DNA from: JBFHNV01 sp965365655 | GTDB lineage: Bacteria; Pseudomonadota; Gammaproteobacteria; HK1 | Length of the DNA: 9,213 bases | Assembly (NCBI GenBank): GCA_965365655.1 | Contig: CBDUCN010000217.1 | Location: 1 to 9,213 of the forward strand | Direction of reading: 5' to 3' | Shown here: in pieces, positions 1 to 5,779 of the stretch | How positions within the stretch are numbered: position 1 is the first letter of the stretch | Layout of the letters: every line of letters begins with the position of its first letter | Translations under genes and position numbers: made by a program | Notes under the pieces: generated by a model | Database searches by the model: none | What the model was told of the DNA's origin: nothing | The model's input: the letters and a program-made list of their open reading frames with translations, nothing else

Positions 1-226
1 CCTCGAGCGTGCCCGCCGGCCCGGCGTCGCGCAGCGCGTCGACGATCACGACACGCTCCGCGCCCCGCAGGTGGTTCAGCAGCGACGGCCCGGGCCGGTC
101 GAGCCGGAGCACGTCCATGACCGGACCAGCATCGCCGGCGCGCGCGGCCAGCGCATCCGCGACCGCCCACCCCACCCGGTCGTCGCCGAACGGCGAGCCG
201 ACGCCGAGCACGCGCAGCCGGTTCAT
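1..226 (-). CDS. Hydrogenase maturation protease, N-terminal part (gene cut by window edge)
   Basis: The product would be the endopeptidase that clips the C-terminal tail of the NiFe large subunit after nickel insertion, in the cytoplasm. Only the first 75 residues are present. They begin MNRLRVLGVGSPFGDDRVGW, which fits the family opening: a hydrophobic beta strand, then G-x-G-(N/S)-x-x-x-x-D-D, with the acidic pair (D15, D16) that helps bind nickel in the HycI/HybD/HyaD family. A second strand, VVIVDAL (about residues 59-65), ends in the family's conserved aspartate. The ATG at 226 follows a weak GGGCGAG-like ribosome binding site. The gene starts 43 bp after the stop of the large-subunit gene on the same strand, the usual place for the dedicated protease of a group 3b operon. 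The main uncertainty is the missing C-terminal half. Confidence 0.85.
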   Translation of the reverse strand, partial: MNRLRVLGVGSPFGDDRVGWAVADALAARAGDAGPVMDVLRLDRPGPSLLNHLRGAERVVIVDALRDAGPAGTLE

Positions 227-269
227 CGCGCGCTCGCCCGGCCGCTCGACGGCCTGCCCGGCGGTCGCC

Positions 270-1562
270 TCAACGGCGTTCGGTGGTCAGCGTCAGGAAG
301 TGCGTCGCACACGAGATGCACGGATCGTAGTTGCGGATCACCTTCTCGCAGTGCAGGCGCAGCGCGTCGTCGTCGTGGTCCAGCCCGAACGCGAGCAGCG
401 ACGCGCGCAGATCCTCCTCGATGCGCGCCTGGTTCTGGCTGGTGGGCGGCACGATGCGCGCGTGCTCGATGCGCCCGTCGGCGCCGGTGCGGTAGTGGTG
501 CCACAGCAGCCCGCGCGGCGCCTCGGTCGCGCCGAAGCCCTCGCCGGCAACCGGCGTCACCTCCACGAACGGCGCGTCCGGCACGCGGTAGCCCTCGAGC
601 AGGCGCGCCGCCTCGTCGATCGCGAACGCGATCTCCACCGCGCGCGCGAGCATGCTGTGGAACATGTTGCGCGACGGGAAGGCCGGCGTCGCCGGCAGGC
701 GCTCGCGCAGCCACGCGGGCAGGCGATCCGCGCACAGGTTGAGCCGCGCGAGCGGACCCACCAGGTACGGGCGGCCGCCGTGCGTGCTCCACAGCGCGGT
801 GGAATGCGGCGACTGGTGCTCGACGAAGTGCGCGGGGTACTGCGCGGCGTCGATGTCCAGCCCGGCGCTGGACACGATGCGGCCCGCGTGCAGCGGGTAC
901 TCGTCCGGGTGCGACACGCTGACGTACACGACGTCCTGCTCGTCGTGCGGCAGGGCCAGCGACGCGACCCAGTCGACCAGGTCCAGCGCCTGCGGCAGCG
1001 CGTCGCGCAGCCGTCGCGCCAGCGCCGCCGCGTCGTCCGCCCCCGGGGCATGGTGGAAGCCGCCCACGCGCACGCCCACCGGGTGCACCGAGCGCCCACC
1101 CAGCAGCCGCATCAGGTCGTTGCCGAGGCCCTGCAGCATCAGCCCGCGGCGCACCACGTCGCCGTGCTCGCGCGCGAGCTCCACCGCGCTCGCGCAGCCG
1201 AAGAAGTCCGGCGCCGCGAGCAGGTGCACGTGCAGCGCGTGGCTCTGGATCCACTCGCCGCAGTACAGCACGCGGCGCATCGCGCGCACCCACGGGCCGG
1301 GGTCCAGCCCAAAGGCCTGCTCGAGCGCCGTCACCGCGCTCATCTGGTACGCGACCGGGCAGATGCCGCAGATGCGCGCGACCATGTCCGGCACCTCGGC
1401 GTAAGAGCGCCCGATCAGGAAGCGCTCGAACAGCCGCGGCGGCTCGTAGATCTCGAGCTCCAGGCGCTCGATGTCGCCGCCGCGCAGCTCGAGGTGCAGC
1501 GCGCCCTCGCCTTCCACGCGCGCGAGCGCCGGCACGTGGATGCGCACGTTGCGCTCAGTCAT
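270..1562 (-). CDS. hydA: NiFe hydrogenase alpha (large, catalytic) subunit, group 3b
   Basis: This 430-residue protein holds the NiFe(CN)2CO active site of a cytoplasmic, NAD(P)-coupled bidirectional hydrogenase (sulfhydrogenase-like). Visible motifs are ARVEGEG near residues 14-20, RICGIC (L1; C65, C68) and DPCISCATH at the C-terminus (L2; C415, C418, H421). These four cysteines would ligate Ni and Fe. After H421 a nine-residue tail (FLTLTTERR) remains, which is the expected peptide removed by the maturation protease encoded next door. The family's usual His four residues after the second L1 cysteine is Tyr here (Y72). The ATG at 1562 is preferred over a GTG at 1571, because AGGGTGG lies just upstream of it and its start overlaps the stop of the small-subunit gene by 8 bp. 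Length and motifs match HydA/HyhL. HoxH (group 3d) is less likely because the partner subunits are sulfhydrogenase-type. Confidence 0.95.
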   Translation of the reverse strand: MTERNVRIHVPALARVEGEGALHLELRGGDIERLELEIYEPPRLFERFLIGRSYAEVPDMVARICGICPVAYQMSAVTALEQAFGLDPGPWVRAMRRVLYCGEWIQSHALHVHLLAAPDFFGCASAVELAREHGDVVRRGLMLQGLGNDLMRLLGGRSVHPVGVRVGGFHHAPGADDAAALARRLRDALPQALDLVDWVASLALPHDEQDVVYVSVSHPDEYPLHAGRIVSSAGLDIDAAQYPAHFVEHQSPHSTALWSTHGGRPYLVGPLARLNLCADRLPAWLRERLPATPAFPSRNMFHSMLARAVEIAFAIDEAARLLEGYRVPDAPFVEVTPVAGEGFGATEAPRGLLWHHYRTGADGRIEHARIVPPTSQNQARIEEDLRASLLAFGLDHDDDALRLHCEKVIRNYDPCISCATHFLTLTTERR

Positions 1563-2352
1563 CGTCGCCACCCTGCACGGCCGCGGCGGCGGTGGCCGCG
1601 GCCTCGCGGAACGCCGGCGCGTCGTTGTTGATGAACGCGAAGCGGCGCGCGACGTCCTCGGGCAGCAGCCCGAGCCCGTGGAAACGCCGCGCGAGCGCGC
1701 GCGTGTTCAGCGTCTCCGCCGGCCCGTAGCACGCGTAGCAGTCGCGGCCGAAGGCCGGGCACAGCGCGCCGCAGCCGGTGTGGGTGACCGGTCCCATGCA
1801 CGGCACGCCGCGGGTGACCATCACGCACACGGCGCCCCGGCGCTTGCACTCCAGGCACACCTTCTCGGCCTCGGCCGAAGGCGTGACACCGAGCAGCAGC
1901 GCGTTCACCGCGGCCAGCACCTGCGCGCCGTTGACGGGGCAGCCCCACAGCTCGAAGTCCACCTTCACGTGCTCCGCGATCGCGGTCGACGTCTCCAGCG
2001 TCCGGATCCACTCCGGGCGCGCGTAGACGTGGCGCATCCACGCGTCGTGGTCCTTGCCGTTGCGCAGCGCCTGGATGCCGCCCGCGGTCGCGCACGCCCC
2101 GATCGTGACGAGGTACTTCGACGACGCGCGCACCTGCCGTATGCGCTCGGCATCGTGCGGCGTCGTGATGCTGCCCTCGACGAACGCGACGTCCACCTCG
2201 GCCTGCGCGTCCACGGGACCGGCCTCGGCGAAGTGCACGAGGTCCACGGCCTCGGCGAGATCCAGCAGCGCCGGGCCCAGGTTCAGGAACGCGAGCTGGC
2301 AGCCGTCGCAGGAGCTGAACTTGTGCACGGCGACGCGCGGGCGGTCGGCCAT
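1555..2352 (-). CDS. hydD: NiFe hydrogenase delta (small, electron-transfer) subunit
   Basis: This 265-residue subunit carries electrons between the NiFe centre of the large subunit and the diaphorase part. Twelve cysteines are arranged for three [4Fe-4S] clusters. The proximal cluster has C15 and C18 (SSCDGCQ), C87 (IGACATAGG) and C138 (WGCPVNG). Eight more cysteines (C166, C169, C176, C185, C194, C198, C205, C208) would bind the medial and distal clusters. There is no twin-arginine signal peptide, so the enzyme is cytoplasmic, as expected for group 3. The ATG at 2352 follows a GAGGGGG ribosome binding site inside the end of the upstream gene, with only 2 bp between that gene's stop and this start. 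Its own stop lies within the start region of hydA. It is called hyhS in the alternative hyhBGSL naming. Confidence 0.94.
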   Translation of the reverse strand: MADRPRVAVHKFSSCDGCQLAFLNLGPALLDLAEAVDLVHFAEAGPVDAQAEVDVAFVEGSITTPHDAERIRQVRASSKYLVTIGACATAGGIQALRNGKDHDAWMRHVYARPEWIRTLETSTAIAEHVKVDFELWGCPVNGAQVLAAVNALLLGVTPSAEAEKVCLECKRRGAVCVMVTRGVPCMGPVTHTGCGALCPAFGRDCYACYGPAETLNTRALARRFHGLGLLPEDVARRFAFINNDAPAFREAAATAAAAVQGGDDD

Positions 2353-2354
2353 CG

Positions 2355-3209
2355 TCAGTACCCCCTCACGTGCAGCAGCGGCTTCACGCGCGGGTACGCG
2401 AAGATCGGCCCGTCGGCGCACACGAAGTCGCCGCCGAACTGGCAGTGGCCGCAGTGGCGCACCGCGCAGTGCATGTTGCGCTCCATGCTGAGATAGAGCG
2501 CCGCCTCGGGGTAGCCGCGGCTGGTCAGCGTGCGCGCGGCCGCGTCCATCATCGCCTCCGGCCCGCACATCATCACGGTGCAGTTCTGCGGATCCACGTC
2601 CACGTCCTGCAGCAGCTCCGTGACGAGCCCCACGTGCCAGCGCCAGCCCGACACCGCCTGGTCCGCGGCCAGCAGCACCCGGGTGTCGGGCAGCGCCGCC
2701 CAGCGCTCGTAGCGCTCGCGCCAGATCAGGTCGGCGGAGTGCTTCACGCCCTGCACGATGCACAGGCGGCCGAACTGCAGGCGCCGCTTCACGACGTAGT
2801 TGATCACCGACACCAGCGGAGCGCAGCCGAGGCCGCCGGTGATCAGCAGCACGTCGCGCCCGCGCGCGCGCTGCAACGGCCAGCCGCGGCCGTACGGCCC
2901 GCGCAGCCCCAGCACGTCGCCCGGCGCGAGCCGCGCGAGCCCTTTCGTCACCCGCCCGATCGCGCGGATGGTGTGGTCGATGGTGCCGCCCTCCTCCGGG
3001 TCGGAGACGATGGAGATCGCGACCTCGCCGACGCCGTGCAGGTAGAGCATGTTGAACTGCCCGGGCGCGAAGTCGTACGCCGCGTGCGCGCCCGGGTCGG
3101 TGAGCTCGATGCGCAGCGTGAAGATGTCGCGAGACTCCTCGAGCCGCTCCACGACGCGCGCCGGCTGCGGCAGCCACGCCGGATCCTGCTCGCGCGCCGC
3201 GCTGCTCAC
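2355..3209 (-). CDS. hydG: NiFe hydrogenase gamma subunit, FAD/NAD(P)-binding diaphorase
   Basis: This 284-residue protein belongs to the ferredoxin-NADP reductase superfamily, in the PyrK/AsrB/HydG branch. It passes electrons between the iron-sulfur chain and NAD(P)(H). The N-terminal FAD domain (about 15-115) includes FAPGQFNML and the AISIVSD strand, and ends in GPYGRGWPL. The nucleotide-binding half has ITGGLGCAPL (123-132) and MMCGPEAMM (213-221). The C-terminus has C248, C253, C256 and C264 spaced as C-x4-C-x2-C-x7-C, the [2Fe-2S] site of this family. The start is taken as GTG at 3209. It sits six bases behind GGGGAG and overlaps the upstream stop by 4 bp (GTGA), so translation is probably coupled to hydB. 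Whether it prefers NADP+ or NAD+ cannot be read from the sequence with confidence. Confidence 0.93.
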   Translation of the reverse strand: MSSAAREQDPAWLPQPARVVERLEESRDIFTLRIELTDPGAHAAYDFAPGQFNMLYLHGVGEVAISIVSDPEEGGTIDHTIRAIGRVTKGLARLAPGDVLGLRGPYGRGWPLQRARGRDVLLITGGLGCAPLVSVINYVVKRRLQFGRLCIVQGVKHSADLIWRERYERWAALPDTRVLLAADQAVSGWRWHVGLVTELLQDVDVDPQNCTVMMCGPEAMMDAAARTLTSRGYPEAALYLSMERNMHCAVRHCGHCQFGGDFVCADGPIFAYPRVKPLLHVRGY

Positions 3210-4315
3210 GATGCGCTCCCCGCGCAGATCGCCGTGGCCTCCTCGGTGATGTCGATACCGGTCGGGCACCACGCGATGCAGCGCCCGCAGCCGGTGCAGC
3301 CGCTGCGCCCGTACTGCGCGTGCCAGCTGCCCAGCTTGTGGGTCAGCCACTGGCGGTAGCGCTGGCGGATGTGCGGGCGCACCTTGTAGCCGTGCATCGC
3401 GCAGTGGCGCTGCGTGAAGCACGAGTCCCACTCGCGAACGTGCTCGCTGGTCGCGCCGCCGAGCGCCGCGACGTCGGTGGTCGCGTGGCAGAAGCAGGTG
3501 GGGCACACGCTGGTGCAGTTGCCGCACGACAGGCAGCGCGCCGCGACCTCGTCCCAGCGCGGGTGCTCCAGGTTCTCGAACAGCGCCTTCTCCAGATCGC
3601 GCCCCGGCAGCGCGCGGCGCTGCGTCGCCGCCGCGGTGCGGGCCTGTTCCTCGCGCGCGTCGCCGCGCGCGGCGCCCGCGGGCTCCAGCGCGAGGGCGGC
3701 GGCGAGGGCGTGACCCGCCTCGCTGCCCACGGCCACCAGGTAGCCGTCGTCCAGCTCGGTCAGCGCGAGGTCGAAGCCGGCCCGTGCGTGCGGTCCGTCG
3801 CCGGTGGACGCGCAGAAGCAGGTGGCGGCCGGGCGCGCGCAGTTCACCGCGACCAGCAGCAGCGCCTCGCGGCGGGCCGCGTAGCCGGGGTCCCGCGCCG
3901 GGCCGTCGATGAAGTGCGCGTCGCTCAGCGCGAGCGCCGCGAGGTCGCAGGCACGCACCCCGAGCACCGCGGTGGCCGGCGCCTGCGCCGCGACCGGCGC
4001 GAAGCTCAACCCGCCGTCGCGGCGCTCGGCGCGCCACAGGGTCTCGCGCGGCGCGAAGACCAGCGGCTTCAGCGCCTGCGGGCCGGTGGACCAGTCGAAG
4101 ACGCGCGCCGAGCCGTTGTCGTGCAGCCGATACGCACCGGCGGCCTGCTCATCGTCCACGCCCCGCGGCAGCTCGTCCGCCCGCGTCACCTCGCCGAACA
4201 CGATGGCGCCGTCGCGCACCACCGGCGCCAGCACGCGCCGCCCGCCCGCGGCCAGCGCGTCGAGCAGCGCCTGCAGGCGCTCGCGGGGGAGGAATCCGGC
4301 GTCGATGGGGGGCAT
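3206..4315 (-). CDS. hydB: NiFe hydrogenase beta subunit, 4Fe-4S dicluster protein (AsrA-like)
   Basis: This is the first gene of the hydrogenase operon, 369 residues. It belongs to the family shared by sulfhydrogenase beta and anaerobic sulfite reductase subunit A, and carries electrons between the hydrogenase dimer and the flavin subunit. Two classic ferredoxin-type motifs are visible near the C-terminus: C261-x2-C264-x2-C267-x3-C271-P and C340-x2-C343-x2-C346-x3-C350-P. The N-terminal 240 residues contain GVRACDLAAL (119-128) and NCARPAATCFC (158-168), both typical of AsrA/HydB. The ATG at 4315 gives a product starting MPPIDAGFLP, preceded by AGGGA only a few bases away. A longer in-frame reading up to 4483 would run through the promoter and FNR box, so it is rejected. 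The stop overlaps the hydG start. Confidence 0.92.
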   Translation of the reverse strand: MPPIDAGFLPRERLQALLDALAAGGRRVLAPVVRDGAIVFGEVTRADELPRGVDDEQAAGAYRLHDNGSARVFDWSTGPQALKPLVFAPRETLWRAERRDGGLSFAPVAAQAPATAVLGVRACDLAALALSDAHFIDGPARDPGYAARREALLLVAVNCARPAATCFCASTGDGPHARAGFDLALTELDDGYLVAVGSEAGHALAAALALEPAGAARGDAREEQARTAAATQRRALPGRDLEKALFENLEHPRWDEVAARCLSCGNCTSVCPTCFCHATTDVAALGGATSEHVREWDSCFTQRHCAMHGYKVRPHIRQRYRQWLTHKLGSWHAQYGRSGCTGCGRCIAWCPTGIDITEEATAICAGSAS

Positions 4316-4377
4316 CGTCCCTGGCCTGTGCAGCGGCGGATGCGCCGCGGCCCCGCCGGGGTCCCGGACGCCGGGGT

Positions 4378-4383
4378 ATTGTC
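4378..4383 (-). promoter_or_regulatory. Candidate -10 element of the hydrogenase operon promoter
   Basis: On the minus strand this reads GACAAT, four of six matches to TATAAT including the last three bases AAT. A transcription start 7 bp further on would fall at about 4371-4372. That places the centre of the FNR-type box (4413.5) at -41.5 to -42.5, the standard class II activator position, and leaves a leader of about 57 nt before hydB. The hexamer alone is weak, and the spacing to the box is what supports it. Confidence 0.5.
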
Positions 4384-4406
4384 GACGCCGGAAGCCGCCA
4401 GGGTCG

Positions 4407-4420
4407 TTGATCCATATCAA
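4407..4420 (-). promoter_or_regulatory. FNR/Anr-type binding site upstream of the hydrogenase operon
   Basis: TTGATCCATATCAA is a perfect match to the FNR consensus TTGAT-N4-ATCAA. FNR and Anr are oxygen-sensing [4Fe-4S] activators that bind this palindrome when oxygen is absent. The box lies 92 bp upstream of the hydB start, and about 42 bp upstream of the start site predicted from the -10 candidate at 4378-4383. This is the only such site noticed in the window. The divergent gene at 4498 begins 78 bp from its other side, but no -10 at a suitable distance was seen on that strand. Related CRP/FNR regulators such as Dnr or FixK bind nearly the same sequence and cannot be excluded. Confidence 0.82.
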
Positions 4421-4497
4421 CGGAACGCGCACGCGGCGGCACGCGGGGGCGGCCCCGGGCGAGCGCGGGGCCGGCGACGACACGGGAGGACGGGACC

Positions 4498-5286
4498 ATG
4501 CGCTGGGCGCGATTCGAGACCGGCGGCCGCGCGAGCTACGGAATCGTGGACGGCGCCGGGCTGGAGGCCGTGGACGGCACGCCGTTCGGCGAGCACCGCC
4601 GCACCGGGCGGCGCCACGGGCTCGACGAGGTCACCTGGCTGCCGCCCGTGGTGCCCGCGAACTTCTACTGCGTGGGGCTGAACTACCGCGAGCACGTCGA
4701 GATGGAGGCGCGCCTGCGCGGGCGCGAGCCGGTGTTCCCGGCGAAGCCCGACGTGGGCTACCGCTCGCCGAACGCGCTGACCGGCCACGAGCAGCCGATC
4801 GTGCTGCCGCCGGACGCGACGGATCGCGTCGAGTACGAGGGCGAGCTGGTGTGCGTGGTCGGCCGCGAGGCGCGCCACCTCACCCGCGACGACGCGCTGG
4901 ACTGCCTGCTCGGCTTCACGATCGGCAACGACGTCAGCGAGCGCTCGTGGCAGGCCGAGGACCGCACCCTGTGGCGGGCCAAGAACTGCGACACCTTCAA
5001 GCCCATGGGGCCGTGGATCGAGACCGACGTCGACCTCGCCGCGGCGCGCACCCGGGTGCGCGTGAACGGCGAGCAGGCGATCGACTTCAAGACCGACGCG
5101 ATGATCTTCGGCGTCGTGGACTACCTGGTCGCGATCAGCCGCTACATGACGCTGCACCCCGGCGACGTGCTGTGGATGGGCACCGAGGGCCACGCGGAGC
5201 CGCTGCGCGCGGGCGACGTCGTGGAGGTGGAGATCACCGGGATCGGCACCCTGCGCAACCCGGTCGTGGCCGGCACCGCGTCCTGA
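4498..5286 (+). CDS. Fumarylacetoacetate hydrolase (FAH) family protein
   Basis: This 262-residue protein is a complete FAH-fold enzyme. The family cleaves or decarboxylates C-C bonds of beta-dicarbonyl compounds, often in the lower part of aromatic ring-cleavage pathways, using Mg2+ or Mn2+. The hallmark order is present: VGLNYREH (59-66), AKPDVGYR (82-89), VEYEGELVCVVG (111-122) with metal ligands E114 and E116, GNDVSER (143-149) with metal ligand D145, K162, KPMGPWIE (168-175), VNGE, and LHPGDVLWMGTEG. The usual TGTPxG loop is replaced by MGTEG, followed by ITGIGTLRNP, as in a known subgroup. The exact substrate cannot be assigned. GGGAGG lies a few bases upstream of the ATG. The gene is divergent from the hydrogenase operon, and no functional link between the two is evident beyond adjacency. 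Confidence 0.88.
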   Translation: MRWARFETGGRASYGIVDGAGLEAVDGTPFGEHRRTGRRHGLDEVTWLPPVVPANFYCVGLNYREHVEMEARLRGREPVFPAKPDVGYRSPNALTGHEQPIVLPPDATDRVEYEGELVCVVGREARHLTRDDALDCLLGFTIGNDVSERSWQAEDRTLWRAKNCDTFKPMGPWIETDVDLAAARTRVRVNGEQAIDFKTDAMIFGVVDYLVAISRYMTLHPGDVLWMGTEGHAEPLRAGDVVEVEITGIGTLRNPVVAGTAS

Positions 5287-5304
5287 CGCCGAAACGCGCC
5301 CCGA

Positions 5305-5334
5305 TTGACATAACGGAATCCTTATATCTAGAAT
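5305..5334 (+). promoter_or_regulatory. Near-consensus sigma70 promoter of the 128-residue ORF
   Basis: A perfect -35 TTGACA (5305-5310) is followed after 18 bp by TAGAAT (5329-5334), five of six matches to TATAAT. This sits in a short A/T-rich island that stands out sharply from the surrounding GC-rich DNA. Transcription would start near 5341 and give a leader of about 28 nt before the ATG at 5369. It is the best-looking housekeeping promoter in the window. Confidence 0.72.
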
Positions 5335-5338
5335 TCCG
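5314..5338. promoter_or_regulatory. 25-bp dyad (probable operator) overlapping the promoter
   Basis: CGGAAT at 5314-5319 is repeated in inverted form as ATTCCG at 5333-5338. After one mismatch on each side the symmetry continues inward (CT at 5321-5322 against AG at 5330-5331), giving eight matching pairs out of nine around the centre TATATCT. The dyad covers the spacer and all of the -10 hexamer, the typical position of a repressor site. It does not match an operator that I can name, so the regulator is unknown. A perfect 6-bp arm pair could arise by chance, but its coincidence with a near-consensus promoter makes an operator plausible. Confidence 0.5.
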
Positions 5339-5368
5339 CTCGTCTCCCCCCGTACCCGGATCCTGGCC

Positions 5369-5755
5369 ATGGGCACCATCACCGCTTCTCCGTTCACCGC
5401 CGCCGGCGAGGTCCGCACCGCCGCCATCGTGCGCGAGGCGCAGGACGCGCAGGCCTGGTGGCGGGAACAGTGGCTCGCGTTTCCGACCGTCGCCGAGCAC
5501 GACGGCGAGCTGGACTTCTGGCACGTGCCCGCCGACACCGGGGTGTTCCAGGACGACTGGCCGCGCGGCGAGCGCCTCGCGCAGGAGACCATCGCCCAGA
5601 TGCGCCGCTTCCCGGAGGGCGCGTCGGTGCTGCGCCGCATCCTCGCCCGCCTCGATTACGACTCCACCGTCGCGCAGGGCTTCGTGAACCACATCGAGGA
5701 AGCGCTCGCGCGCCCGGACCTCTATCCGCCGGCGCCTCCTGCCGCCGGCAACTGA
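5369..5755 (+). CDS. Small uncharacterised cytoplasmic protein (128 aa)
   Basis: I do not recognise a family. The predicted product is soluble, with no signal peptide or membrane segment, acidic, free of cysteine and unusually rich in tryptophan (W30, W31, W35, W51, W64). The central stretch, about residues 25-65, alternates aromatic and acidic residues (for example DFWHVPADTGVF). The second half, about 66-115, looks helical (ERLAQETIAQMRRF, SVLRRILARL) and ends in a proline-rich tail. Support for a real gene comes from the strong promoter and dyad directly upstream, an ATG about 28 nt after the predicted start site, and a stop 20 bp before the convergent MFS gene ends. The ribosome binding site is poor (GGAT only). 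No cofactor or catalytic motif is visible, so no function is proposed. Confidence 0.7.
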   Translation: MGTITASPFTAAGEVRTAAIVREAQDAQAWWREQWLAFPTVAEHDGELDFWHVPADTGVFQDDWPRGERLAQETIAQMRRFPEGASVLRRILARLDYDSTVAQGFVNHIEEALARPDLYPPAPPAAGN

Positions 5756-5779
5756 CGGGCGTACCGGCCGCGGCGTCAG
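5752..5779. terminator. Weak inverted repeat at the convergent gene ends
   Basis: CTGACG (5752-5757) and CGTCAG (5774-5779) form a 6-bp inverted repeat with a 16-nt GC-rich loop. Each arm contains the TGA stop of one of the two convergent genes. The location suits a bidirectional terminator, but the stem is short and no run of T follows on either strand. It is listed as a weak candidate only. Confidence 0.25.

Noticed and set aside
223..1293. Long open frame on the minus strand in a different register from hydA, and similar long frames on both strands across the whole window
   Set aside because: They are Arg/Ala/Pro/Gly-rich shadow frames typical of very GC-rich DNA and overlap well-supported genes with clear family motifs.
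1..4315. Assignment as a HoxFUYH (group 3d) NAD-linked hydrogenase
   Set aside because: The partners are AsrA-like dicluster and AsrB/PyrK-like flavin subunits plus a 265-residue three-cluster small subunit, which is the group 3b set. No HoxF or HoxU homologue is present.
4407..4455. FNR box acting on the divergent FAH-family gene
   Set aside because: A start about 41.5 bp on the plus side would fall near 4455, and no -10-like hexamer is present before it. Regulation of that gene by this box is possible but unsupported.
4316..4483. N-terminal extension of hydB up to 4483
   Set aside because: The added residues are low-complexity, cross the FNR box and candidate -10, and are not part of the HydB/AsrA family start. 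The ATG at 4315 gives a normal length.
5314..5338. Assigning the promoter dyad to a named regulator (for example the sulfide-responsive SqrR/BigR type)
   Set aside because: The remembered ATTC-N8-GAAT pattern has its half-sites in the opposite order and spacing, so the match does not hold. The regulator is left unknown.
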